64,000 bases of DNA. Source: HT1-32 sp040219025 (GTDB lineage Bacteria > Pseudomonadota > Alphaproteobacteria > Rhodospirillales > HT1-32). The notes below the pieces were generated by a model that worked only from the letters and a program-made list of their open reading frames with translations, ran no database searches and was not told where the DNA came from. Positions within the stretch are counted from its first letter, which is position 1; each line of letters opens with the position of its first letter. Position numbers and translations under genes: made by a program. Where the stretch lies: positions 1-64,000 of the forward strand of contig JAVJTE010000027.1 in NCBI GenBank assembly GCA_040219025.1. Direction: 5' to 3'. Shown here in pieces: positions 32,182 through 40,502 of this stretch.

Positions 32182-32924
32182 CAGATATCGTGCTGTGAGC
32201 CGGCGGTGTAGCGGAAGGCGAACGGCGCGCAATAGAATGCTTCGCCGAACAGGATCACGTCACCTGTTGTTGCGTACATGGTATGGCGACGAAGCAACAG
32301 CGGACTACCGGTCTGGATATCCAGCTTCGACGCCGTTTCATCGTCAGCGGCAACCGCCCGGATTGCAGCTTCCATTCGTCCTATCTTCTGCTTCAGATAG
32401 CCCTGAATCAGGGAGTGGGTCGATTCTGTATCAAGCGCATCGACCGGAAAATCGAGGGAAATGCCGGGCATGAAAAACCGGCGCTCCATGCCGATGATCT
32501 CCTGCCCGACAACACGCAGCCGCTCGAACGCAAATATCGTGGATCCGGGATCTATCCCCAGCCGGTCCGCGACATCTTCACTGGCCGACTGTCGTCCAAC
32601 CGAAATCAGCCGGTAGTTGACGTGGTCACCATGGGAGACGACATCCTGTTCAAACGACCGGACATCATCGAGATCGATGGTTGCCGAGCGGCCGGCATCG
32701 GCAACGAATGTCCCTCTGCCGGCCTGCTTTTCGATCCAGCCCTCATAGACCAGGCGTGACATGGCGGTCTGCACGGTCGCCCGGCTGGTCTCAAAGTCCC
32801 GGGCGATTTCATTCTCCGTCGGCAGCCGGTCCCCGACTTTCAGATCCCCCCCGGAGATCAGATTCAGGAAATGGCGCTGGATTTGCTGGTAGATCGGCAC
32901 AGTCTCGAACGTTTCTGAAGGCAT
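32181..32924 (-). CDS. GntR-family (HutC/UTRA) transcriptional regulator
   Basis: A 247-residue regulator: N-terminal GntR winged helix (PIYQQIQRHFLNLISGGDLKVGDRLPTENEIARDFETSRATVQTAMSRLVYEGWIEKQAGRGTFV, ~10-75) and a C-terminal UTRA ligand-binding domain (~90-240; ERRFFMPGISLDFPVDAL). It is co-transcribed with the isomerase gene and divergent from an ABC importer operon. A 14-bp palindrome in the shared promoter region is its likely site. UTRA ligands are usually sugars or carboxylates related to the controlled pathway. Confidence 0.93.
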   Translation of the reverse strand: MPSETFETVPIYQQIQRHFLNLISGGDLKVGDRLPTENEIARDFETSRATVQTAMSRLVYEGWIEKQAGRGTFVADAGRSATIDLDDVRSFEQDVVSHGDHVNYRLISVGRQSASEDVADRLGIDPGSTIFAFERLRVVGQEIIGMERRFFMPGISLDFPVDALDTESTHSLIQGYLKQKIGRMEAAIRAVAADDETASKLDIQTGSPLLLRRHTMYATTGDVILFGEAFYCAPFAFRYTAGSQHDI

Positions 32925-32966
32925 GAATTAATCCGTGTTGACAGCTAAATGACAGTCCTTTAATAA

Positions 32967-32980
32967 AATGACTAGTCATT
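32967..32980. promoter_or_regulatory. Palindromic operator AATGACTAGTCATT
   Basis: A perfect 14-bp palindrome midway between gntR (starts 32924) and the first permease gene (33053). The TGACTAGTCA core has the symmetric spacing typical of GntR-family sites, so the adjacent GntR regulator is the obvious candidate. Confidence 0.68.
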
Positions 32981-33052
32981 AAGTAAGCAATGACAGACAA
33001 ATAAGACCACGCAGGATAAATCGTGGCAAGTATGGAAACGGGAGGCACCAGG

Positions 33053-33874
33053 ATGCCGGCCAAGTCGCCAGCCGAGATGATAAAGGCACGACCATCGGGA
33101 GGGCTGCGCGATAGCCTTGAGAACCTCGCCGGTCGTCCCCGTCTGCTCTATCCGCTGTCATTCCTGTTCGGCCTCTGTGTCTGGGAACTGATCGCAACAC
33201 AGATTCCGGATGTCATCTTTGCGTCGCCAAGCACTGTGGTCCTGCATCTTGTCGATGCGACGGTGACCGGGGAATTGCCGCGCCTGTTTGCCAGCTCGCT
33301 GCAGCATATGCTGCTGGGCCTGTCACTGGCGCTGCTTGTCGCCGTCCCGCTGGGGTTCCTCATGGGGCGGAACGATACTGTCTTTCAGATGTTCGATCCG
33401 GTGGTCAATGCGATCTTCTCTATTCCCTCAATCGCCTTCGTTCCGTTCCTGATCATCTGGTTCGGTGTCTTTTTCGAAGCACGGGTCTCACTGGTTTTCG
33501 TGATGTGCGTGTTTGATATTCTGGTCACGGTCGCGGCCGGTGCCCGAAATATCGAGCCCCGGATCATTCAGGTCGCCCGTTCATTCGCGGCAGATCGCCG
33601 GTCAATGTTCTTCAAGGTCCTGATGCCGGCCAGCTACCCGTTCCTGCTGACCGGGTTCCGCATCGGCACCGTCCGTGCCGTCAATGCGATGATCACCGCA
33701 GAGCTGTTCTTCGCCACGGTCAATCTGGGCGAATATATGGAAGATGCCGCGTCGGAGTTTAATGCCCCGGCGATGCTGGCGGTTGTCTTCGGGCTCGCGG
33801 TCTTTGGTCTCGGATGCCAGGAAGGCATCAAGTGGCTGGAGAGCAGATTGCTGCCCTGGCATGTGAGGGACTGA
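33053..33874 (+). CDS. ABC importer permease 1 (NitT/TauT type)
   Basis: A 273-residue membrane protein with six predicted membrane segments and the EAA-type cytoplasmic loop (IQVARSFAADRRSMFFKVLMPASYPFLLTG). I chose the ATG at 33053, which follows GGGAGG, over a GTG at 33023. First of two adjacent permeases that together form the channel; the second begins 2 bp downstream. Confidence 0.93.
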   Translation: MPAKSPAEMIKARPSGGLRDSLENLAGRPRLLYPLSFLFGLCVWELIATQIPDVIFASPSTVVLHLVDATVTGELPRLFASSLQHMLLGLSLALLVAVPLGFLMGRNDTVFQMFDPVVNAIFSIPSIAFVPFLIIWFGVFFEARVSLVFVMCVFDILVTVAAGARNIEPRIIQVARSFAADRRSMFFKVLMPASYPFLLTGFRIGTVRAVNAMITAELFFATVNLGEYMEDAASEFNAPAMLAVVFGLAVFGLGCQEGIKWLESRLLPWHVRD

Positions 33875-33876
33875 TT

Positions 33877-34641
33877 ATGGACAAGTCCCGGAAAATGTTT
33901 CTGCAGTTCAGCGGTGTTGCGATTGTTCTCCTGACCTGGGAACTCGGTGGTCGCATTCTTGGCGAGTTGTTGCTGGCTCCGCCCTCCATCGTTGCGGTGA
34001 GCTATATCGAACTTCTGCTCGACGGCGAGATGCTGACGGAGCTGGCGGCTTCAATGCGACAGATGCTCGTGGGGTTCGGATTTTCCTGCCTCATCGGGAT
34101 GCCGCTGGGTGCTGCGATGGGTCGCTCCAAAGTCATTGATGCACTGGTTCATCCATGGATCAGCATGATGGTCGTCACATCAGTCGCGGCACTGGCGCCG
34201 GTTTTCATCCTGCTGTTCGGGACCGGTTTTGAATTTCGCGCGGCCATCGTCTTCGTTGCCTCCATCGGCTACGTCGTGCTGACCGCCTATCACGGATCGC
34301 GCGGCATTGACCCGAAGATGCTCGATGTCGCCCGGTCTTTTGGCACCGGCCGGATTGATGTCTACCGCAAGGTCGTTCTGCCGGCTTTGTTCCCCTATCT
34401 GATCACCGGTGCCCGGCTTGGTCTGGTTCATGCGATCCGGGCGATGATCGTGGCCGAGATGTTCGTCATCGTCGGCTATGGCGGCCTGATCTTCCAGACG
34501 GGTCAGGACCTGTCGACGGCACCTATTCTCTCGTACCTCGTCACCATCATGATTGTCAGCATAGGCGCAAACCTGGTGCTGTCATGGGTCGGTCGACGCG
34601 TCGCCCCCTGGTACGATTCGAAAATGGCAGCGGGGCAATGA
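33877..34641 (+). CDS. ABC importer permease 2 (NitT/TauT type)
   Basis: A 254-residue permease homologous to its neighbour (MLDVARSFGTGRIDVYRKVVLPALFPYLITGARLG loop; six membrane segments). The start at 33877 (MDKSRKMFLQF) follows the previous stop directly; the frame extends upstream into the other permease gene but without a ribosome site. Heterodimeric channels are common in this importer group. Confidence 0.93.
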   Translation: MDKSRKMFLQFSGVAIVLLTWELGGRILGELLLAPPSIVAVSYIELLLDGEMLTELAASMRQMLVGFGFSCLIGMPLGAAMGRSKVIDALVHPWISMMVVTSVAALAPVFILLFGTGFEFRAAIVFVASIGYVVLTAYHGSRGIDPKMLDVARSFGTGRIDVYRKVVLPALFPYLITGARLGLVHAIRAMIVAEMFVIVGYGGLIFQTGQDLSTAPILSYLVTIMIVSIGANLVLSWVGRRVAPWYDSKMAAGQ

Positions 34642-34735
34642 ATCCGATGCTGCCTCCCGACGCACGAAGCGACTTCCGGCAATTCAGAAACGGAAGCGTA
34701 CCCCCTAAGGAAACAGCCAAGGCAAGGAGAAGAAA

Positions 34736-35782
34736 ATGATTACCAGACGCAATCTGCTTAAAGGCGCGGCAATCGGCGCAGGTGCCGGTTTATTGACTGC
34801 AAACCCGTTCAGTTTTGGTGGTATCACGGCGGCACAGGCCGCCGGGCGTGCGCTGAAAATGAACATCTCCGGCAACTCGCTCGGTGTTCATATTCCGTAT
34901 ATGGCGGCGATGAATGAGATCCTGCCCACTATGGGATATGCCAAGGCCGACTGGGAACGCGTGGCAAAACTGCAAACCATCACCCAGTCGATTCTGTCCG
35001 GCTCTGTCGAAGTGGCTGCCGGGGATGCCATCTCGACATTGCGGGCGGTCGAGGCGGGGGCCGATCTCCGGATCATCGGCAACGGCTTCATGCATACCAG
35101 CCTGGTCTTCGTGGTGAATGGCGACAAGATCCAGAAACCGGAAGATCTGTATAAAGACGACGTGACACTGGCCGTGAATTCCAAGGGCGACTTCACGCAT
35201 GTGATGGTCGTCGGCCCGATGACCAAACGCGGTATCGACATGAGCCAGGTCAATGTCATCAAGATGGGTGGATCGGGTACCCGGATGCGCGCTCTTGCGG
35301 CCGGCAAGGTTGACGGCGTGCCGCTGCATTTCGACCAGGCAACGGCGCTTGCCAAAGAGGGTAACTTCAAGGTGCTGATCGAGCCTGCGAAGGAATATGA
35401 ATCCTTCCTTGGCGAGGTCTATATCTGCAGCGGCGAATGGCTTGCCAAAGACGACAACAGAACGGCTGCGAAGGACCTGCTCAAAGCGACGATCATGGCG
35501 TTCCGCCGGGCCAATTCGGATGCCGCATGGTATGCGGAAATGTACCGGAAGTACGGCACCAGCAAGGATATGGCGACGGCAACCGATGCGGAAATCGAGG
35601 TTGTCCGGCAGGCACTCGGTGTCGATATCGGCTGCTGGCCCGACAATATGGATCACAAGCTGAGCGTCTATCAGGAACTGTTGCCCGTCTACAAGGCCGC
35701 GGACGCGGTCAAGGGTACAGTGGATCTTTCCACGGTCGTCGAAACCTCCCTGGTTGACCAGGCCCTGAAGGAGCTTGGTTAA
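34736..35782 (+). CDS. ABC importer substrate-binding protein, Tat-exported
   Basis: A 348-residue NitT/TauT-family binding protein. It begins with a twin-arginine signal (TRRNLLKGAAIGAGAG) ending near AQA-AGR (about residue 37), so it should be exported folded. The body has the NMT1/OpuAC-like fold features (VAAGDAISTLRAVEAGADLRIIGNG; MGGSGTRMRALAAGKVDGVPLH). Substrates of the family range from nitrate and taurine to pyrimidine precursors; the cluster's enzymes suggest a hydroxylated acid or sugar derivative. Confidence 0.9.
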   Translation: MITRRNLLKGAAIGAGAGLLTANPFSFGGITAAQAAGRALKMNISGNSLGVHIPYMAAMNEILPTMGYAKADWERVAKLQTITQSILSGSVEVAAGDAISTLRAVEAGADLRIIGNGFMHTSLVFVVNGDKIQKPEDLYKDDVTLAVNSKGDFTHVMVVGPMTKRGIDMSQVNVIKMGGSGTRMRALAAGKVDGVPLHFDQATALAKEGNFKVLIEPAKEYESFLGEVYICSGEWLAKDDNRTAAKDLLKATIMAFRRANSDAAWYAEMYRKYGTSKDMATATDAEIEVVRQALGVDIGCWPDNMDHKLSVYQELLPVYKAADAVKGTVDLSTVVETSLVDQALKELG

Positions 35783-35786
35783 CACC

Positions 35787-36563
35787 ATGACGGCGAAACT
35801 CGAGCTGCGGAATCTCGAAAAAAGCTTCCCGCGTGGAAAGGAGGAACCGATCCACGTTGTCAAAGATTTCTCCCTGGAGATACGCAATCTCGAGTTTCTC
35901 GCCGTCATCGGCCCGAGCGGATGCGGGAAGTCGACGCTGCTCAGGCTTATCGATGGCCTGATCCCGGCTGACAGAGGGTCCATCTTCATGGATGGGCGCG
36001 ATGTTACGGGGATCGTCGGCGGCCAGGGGCGGGGCATGGTTTTCCAGAGCTTTGACCTCTTCCCCTGGCGGACGACCCGTGAAAATGTCGAGTTCGGACT
36101 GGAGGTCAGGGGTGTTGGTGCTGCCGAGCGGCGTGAGCGGGCCCTGCATTATATCAAGCTGGTCGGCCTGTCGGGGTTTGAAAACTCGTTCCCGCACGAA
36201 TTGTCCGGTGGCATGCAGCAACGTGTCGGTTTCGCACGGGCACTGGCCATCAAGCCGGAGATCCTGCTGATGGACGAGCCGTTCGGGGCGCTCGACGTGC
36301 AAACCCGTGACATCCTGCAGGACGAACTTCTGAACATCTGGGACAAGGAACAGAAGACCGTCCTGTTTGTTACGCATAGTATCGAAGAAGCCATTTATCT
36401 TGCCGACCGCATTGCCGTGATCACGCCAAGGCCGGCAGGCGTCCATCGCATCATTGACGTGCCGTTTGAGCGGCCGCGTCACGAACGCATCAAATCACTG
36501 CCTGAATTCCTGAGCATGCGCCAGGAAATCTGGTCGTTCCTGAAGGAGGGTGTAAAGGTCTAG
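35787..36563 (+). CDS. ABC importer ATPase (NitT/TauT type)
   Basis: A 258-residue ATPase: Walker A GPSGCGKSTLL (~40-50), signature LSGGMQQRVGFARAL, Walker B EILLMDEPFGALD, switch VTHSIEEA. The ATG at 35787 follows a GGAGCTTGG-like ribosome site and overlaps none of the binding protein; an in-frame TTG 12 bp upstream is less likely. Confidence 0.95.
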   Translation: MTAKLELRNLEKSFPRGKEEPIHVVKDFSLEIRNLEFLAVIGPSGCGKSTLLRLIDGLIPADRGSIFMDGRDVTGIVGGQGRGMVFQSFDLFPWRTTRENVEFGLEVRGVGAAERRERALHYIKLVGLSGFENSFPHELSGGMQQRVGFARALAIKPEILLMDEPFGALDVQTRDILQDELLNIWDKEQKTVLFVTHSIEEAIYLADRIAVITPRPAGVHRIIDVPFERPRHERIKSLPEFLSMRQEIWSFLKEGVKV

Positions 36564-36607
36564 AGGCACCAGATATAAACGGTCGCCTTCTGCCCGGCAC
36601 GGATCAT

Positions 36608-37522
36608 ATGTTCGCACCACCACCTGAATTAACCGCCGATGTCTTCACCGTTCTTCCGGACGAACTGAAGAAAAACGGCCAGGCGTCAGAATGGTCATTC
36701 GGCAAGGCCAACCCGGATATGAGCTCATTCCTGGAGGGACCAAGCATCGACCGGAACGGTGATCTGCTGGTGACTGATATCCCGTTCGGACGGGTGTTCC
36801 GCGTCGATAGCGGGGGCAGGTTTCACCTGATCACCGAATTTGACGGCGAGCCCAACGGCCTGGCGATTCACAGGGACGGCACGCTCTATATTGCCGACCA
36901 CAAGAACGGGTTGATGACTGTCGACCCGGCGACAGGGGCCACCAGCAATATCCTGCGCCGTATCCGGCGGGAAGGATTCAAGGGCCTGAATGACGCGCTG
37001 TTCGACCTCGACGGGAATCTCTATTTCAATGATCAGGGCCAGACAGGCATGCAGGACCCGACCGGGCGCGTCTATCGCCTGCGCCCGGATGGCGAGATCG
37101 ATCTGCTGGTTGATACCGTGCCGAGCCCCAACGGTATGGCGATCAGTCCGGATGGCCGGGTTCTGTATCTGGCCGTCACCCGCGCCAACCAGATCTGGCG
37201 TCTGCCACTGCATCCGGATGGCACCACCACAAAGGTAAATATTTTCCTGCAGCTTTCCGGCGGACTGACCGGGCCGGACGGGCTTGCGATCGATGCTGAC
37301 GGCAATCTGGTGGTCTGCCATTGCGGGCTTGGTGCGGTCTGGGTGTTCAGCCCGCTGGGGGTGCCGCTATACCGGATTCATACACCGACGGGACTTGATG
37401 CGACGGCGGCCTGTTATGGCGGCAAGGATAACAGGACGCTGTTCATCACCGAATCTTCCACCGGCTCAATCCTGACTGTCGAGCTGCCGACGCCGGGTGC
37501 GAAGATGTTCTCGCATGTTTGA
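36608..37522 (+). CDS. SMP-30/gluconolactonase-family lactonase
   Basis: A 304-residue six-bladed beta-propeller. The repeated segments PNGLAIHRDGTLYIADHKNGL, GLNDALFDLDGNLYFNDQ, PNGMAISPDGRVLYLAV and GPDGLAIDADGNLVVCHCG carry the acid/asparagine residues that bind the divalent metal. Family members hydrolyse sugar lactones. In this operon (after an importer, before a dehydrogenase) it probably opens a lactone formed by oxidation of the imported compound. Confidence 0.9.
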   Translation: MFAPPPELTADVFTVLPDELKKNGQASEWSFGKANPDMSSFLEGPSIDRNGDLLVTDIPFGRVFRVDSGGRFHLITEFDGEPNGLAIHRDGTLYIADHKNGLMTVDPATGATSNILRRIRREGFKGLNDALFDLDGNLYFNDQGQTGMQDPTGRVYRLRPDGEIDLLVDTVPSPNGMAISPDGRVLYLAVTRANQIWRLPLHPDGTTTKVNIFLQLSGGLTGPDGLAIDADGNLVVCHCGLGAVWVFSPLGVPLYRIHTPTGLDATAACYGGKDNRTLFITESSTGSILTVELPTPGAKMFSHV

Positions 37523-37540
37523 CCTGGCCGGGAGACTTCG

Positions 37541-38299
37541 ATGAACAATACCGCATCCCGCAACGTCGTTGTCACCGGTGCGGCGCAGGGTATCGGGCTT
37601 GCACTGGTCAAGTCCTTCCTCGCGGAGGGTGATACCGTGTTCGGTATCGATATCAACGGGGCGGCGCTGGACGTGGCGAGGCATGATCTCGCGGGCAGCG
37701 GCAGCTTCATTTCCATTGTGGCCGACGTCGCTGACCGGGCGACAGTGGACTCCGCTGTCCGGAGCATCTCGCAGCATGCAGCGCAGGTTGATGTTCTCGT
37801 GAACAACGCGGCAGTGGTTTGCGCGACACCCTTTGACGACATCACCCCGGATATCTGGTCGCAGGTCATCGGTGTCAATCTGACAGGTGTGTACCACTGT
37901 GTGCAGGCCCTGCTGCCGGTCTTCGCGAACCCCGGACGGATCATCAATCTGTCCTCGCATTCCGGCAGGCTCGGCAGCCTGAACCGTGCTGCCTATGCCG
38001 CGTCAAAGGGCGGGGTCGACAGCCTGACACGGGTTCTTGCTGTCGAGCTGGCAGAGCGGGGCATCACCGTGAACGGCGTGGCACCGGGGCCGGTTGACAC
38101 CCCGCATGCCAGGGCCAGCCATTCGGCGGCACGGCGCAAGGCCTGGACCGATGCGTTGCTCGTCAAACGCTACGGTACGGAATCCGAGATTGCCGCAGCG
38201 GTAAAATTCCTCGCCTCGGCAGAGGCCGCTTTCATTACCGGACATATCATTGCGGTCGATGGCGGTTTTACCGCGGCCGGACTGACTTCCACAGGCTGA
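37541..38299 (+). CDS. Short-chain dehydrogenase/reductase
   Basis: A 252-residue Rossmann-fold oxidoreductase. The NAD(P) motif is TGAAQGIG (~12-19), with D at the end of strand 2 (FGIDINGA) favouring NAD, NNAA near 85, and the active site S...YAASKGG (Tyr-X3-Lys near 152-156). The end VDGGFTAAG is typical of classical SDRs. Likely oxidises a hydroxyl group of the imported substrate. It starts 18 bp after the lactonase. Confidence 0.93.
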   Translation: MNNTASRNVVVTGAAQGIGLALVKSFLAEGDTVFGIDINGAALDVARHDLAGSGSFISIVADVADRATVDSAVRSISQHAAQVDVLVNNAAVVCATPFDDITPDIWSQVIGVNLTGVYHCVQALLPVFANPGRIINLSSHSGRLGSLNRAAYAASKGGVDSLTRVLAVELAERGITVNGVAPGPVDTPHARASHSAARRKAWTDALLVKRYGTESEIAAAVKFLASAEAAFITGHIIAVDGGFTAAGLTSTG

Positions 38300-38316
38300 C
38301 GCATAAAGGAAAGATA

Positions 38317-39387
38317 ATGGATATTCTCGTTCTTCCGGGTGACGATATCGGGCCGGAGATCTCGGCTGCCGCCCGCAAGGTTCTGCTTGCCGCAGATGAT
38401 ATCTTCGGTCTCGGACTCAATTTCGACGAGCGCCCGGTCGGTGTTGCGGCATTCCGGGACAGCGGCAGCACGGTGCCTGAAGACGCGATCACCGCCGCCA
38501 TGTCGGCTGACGGCGTGATTCTGGGTCCGGCGGGCATGACTGATTATCCCGAGGGACATCCGGGCTGGCTCAATGTGCCGGGGACAATTCGCAAGCGTCT
38601 CGACCTCTATGCCAATATCCGGCCTGCCCGAACACGCCCCGGCGTGCCCCGGGCGCGTGAAGGTCTTGATGTCACCATCGTGCGCGAGAATACGGAAGGG
38701 TTCTATTCGGACCGCAACATGTTCCAGGGCATTGGTGAGTTCATGCCGACCGAAGACGTCGCCCTGTCGGTTCGCAAGATCACCAGGCAGGCGTCGTACC
38801 GGATTGCCAAAGCCGCGTTCGAGACGGCGCACCGCAAGGGTGGGCATGTCACCGCGGTGGGCAAACGCCATGTCCTGCAGGTATCTGACGGATTGTTCAT
38901 GCAGGAGGTCGCGCGCGTGGCCGCCGACTACCCGACCGTCGCCTGGCGGGAAATGGATATCGATGCCATTTCCGCCGATCTCTACAGCTATCCTGAAAAG
39001 TTCGATGTCATCTTAATCACCAATATGTTCGGTGACATCCTGTCCAATGCAGCTGTCGCCATGTCCGGCAGCCTCGGGCTGGCGGCGGCGATCAATGCCG
39101 GTGACAGACGGGCGATTGCCAATGCGGGTCACGGGTCCGCACCGGACATCGCCGGGCAGGGTATTGCCAACCCGACCGGCCTGATCCTGTCGGCGACGAT
39201 GCTGGTCGAATGGCTGGGGAACAAGAACGGTCTCAACAGCTATGCGGACGCCGCGGCAGCAATTCACCGTTCCGTTGACGCCGTCCTTGCTGACGCTGCC
39301 ACGCGGACACGGGATCTCGGCGGCACCTGTTCAACGGCAGATTTCACCGCGGCCATCATTTCTTCACTTCGCAGGAATGCCGGATGA
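38317..39387 (+). CDS. Isocitrate/isopropylmalate dehydrogenase-family enzyme
   Basis: A 356-residue beta-decarboxylating dehydrogenase family member. It starts MDILVLPGDDIGPEI, where most have GDGIGPE. Substrate and metal motifs are DVTIVRENTEGFYSD (~110-124) and DVILITNMFGDILSN (~231-245); the NAD-binding end is GSAPDIAGQGIANPTGLILSATMLVEWLG. Substrate choice among tartrate, malate or isopropylmalate-type acids is not readable; the surroundings favour a sugar-acid or tartrate-like catabolic step. Last of the operon. Confidence 0.9.
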   Translation: MDILVLPGDDIGPEISAAARKVLLAADDIFGLGLNFDERPVGVAAFRDSGSTVPEDAITAAMSADGVILGPAGMTDYPEGHPGWLNVPGTIRKRLDLYANIRPARTRPGVPRAREGLDVTIVRENTEGFYSDRNMFQGIGEFMPTEDVALSVRKITRQASYRIAKAAFETAHRKGGHVTAVGKRHVLQVSDGLFMQEVARVAADYPTVAWREMDIDAISADLYSYPEKFDVILITNMFGDILSNAAVAMSGSLGLAAAINAGDRRAIANAGHGSAPDIAGQGIANPTGLILSATMLVEWLGNKNGLNSYADAAAAIHRSVDAVLADAATRTRDLGGTCSTADFTAAIISSLRRNAG

Positions 39388-39417
39388 GCTTCGCCTGCCT
39401 CGGGAAAGCAGCCTTTT

Positions 39418-40203
39418 CTAACTCTTCTTCGGCGGCTGGGGCCGGGTGAAGACGAGTTCGCCGCCGGTTGAGGCGGCGGCGTCGAGCTTGTAGCCACCGG
39501 CGTTGAAATCCTTCAGGCCATCAGCCCGGTCGACGCGGTTTTCCATGATCCAGCGGGCCATGCTGCCGCGGGCATGCTTGGCGTAATACATCAGGGCACG
39601 GGCCTGCCCGTCTTTCACGTTCAGGAACTTCGCTGTGATCACCGGTCGCCCGAGGGCTTTGGTATCGACTGCCTTGAAATATTCGTTGGAGGCGAGGTTG
39701 ACCAGGGTTGTGTCGGCATGGCCGGCAAAATCCTCATTCAGCTGGTCGGCGATGCGTGCACCCCAGAATTCATAGAGGGATTTTCCGCGGCCATTGGCCA
39801 TCTTTGTTCCCATCTCAAGGCGATAGGGCTGGATCGCATCCATCGGACGCAGCACACCGTAAAGGCCGGAGAGGATGCGCAGGTGATCCTGTGCATAGGC
39901 CAGCGTGTCTTCAGACAGACTGTCAGCCTCCAGCCCCCAATAGACATCGCCGTCAAAGGCAAGCCCGGCGGGCTTGGCGGAATTGCTCCGGTTGTCGGGA
40001 TTAAAGGCCTGAAACCGCTCGAAATTCATCACCGCGAGATTGTCGCTGATATGCATCAGGCGTTTCAGGTCATCTGCCGTCTGTGCCTTGGCAACGGTCG
40101 CCAGCTCTTTTGTATCATCGCGCAGGCGCGGCTGTGTAACCGGCAGACCCGCCTCGACGGGATCCATATTCAGTTTTTTTGCGGGGGAGAGCAGCGTCAG
40201 CAT
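39418..40203 (-). CDS. Peroxide stress protein YaaA
   Basis: A 261-residue member of the YaaA/UPF0246 family; in Escherichia coli YaaA lowers free iron and DNA damage under peroxide stress. The whole length matches: MLTLLSPAKKLNM at the start, KLMHISDNLAVMNFERFQAF, PALAFDGDVYWGL-type region and NLASNEYFKAV. The short distance to the plus-strand dehydrogenase gene (30 bp) makes them convergent. Confidence 0.94.
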   Translation of the reverse strand: MLTLLSPAKKLNMDPVEAGLPVTQPRLRDDTKELATVAKAQTADDLKRLMHISDNLAVMNFERFQAFNPDNRSNSAKPAGLAFDGDVYWGLEADSLSEDTLAYAQDHLRILSGLYGVLRPMDAIQPYRLEMGTKMANGRGKSLYEFWGARIADQLNEDFAGHADTTLVNLASNEYFKAVDTKALGRPVITAKFLNVKDGQARALMYYAKHARGSMARWIMENRVDRADGLKDFNAGGYKLDAAASTGGELVFTRPQPPKKS

Positions 40204-40502
40204 GTTCTGTCCTTATCCTCCTGACATCAACCCGGCCAGTCCGGATTGGTATGCGTGGGTCTGTGACCAGACGAACCTAAGGTCTCATGCCAGGAATTCA
40301 ACCGCCTGCTGTCCTGCGGCAGGATGGTTGTCAGAACTTGCCGGAGAAACGTTGCAGGAGTGCATGAAGGTGATGGGGCTAAAGGGCTCTGATGCCACAA
40401 TTACGGTTGATTGATTGGGAAAACGGCAATCTTTCGTCCGACAACAATGTGAGTATTATGAACCGCCGCCCTGATATATTGCCCTTTGCCTGTCGCTCAA
40501 CC
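40204..40502. other. Intergenic region upstream of yaaA
   Basis: About 300 bp between yaaA (minus) and the 3' end of the cyclase gene. No gene with a credible start or family. It includes the yaaA promoter (TTATCCTCC ribosome site region); an imperfect GTCTGTGACCAGAC hairpin is seen at about 40258-40271. Confidence 0.45.

Noticed and set aside
34790..36037. 415-codon minus-strand open frame opposite the binding protein and ATPase
   Set aside because: Shadow of GC-rich coding sequence; the plus-strand genes have signal peptide and Walker motifs.
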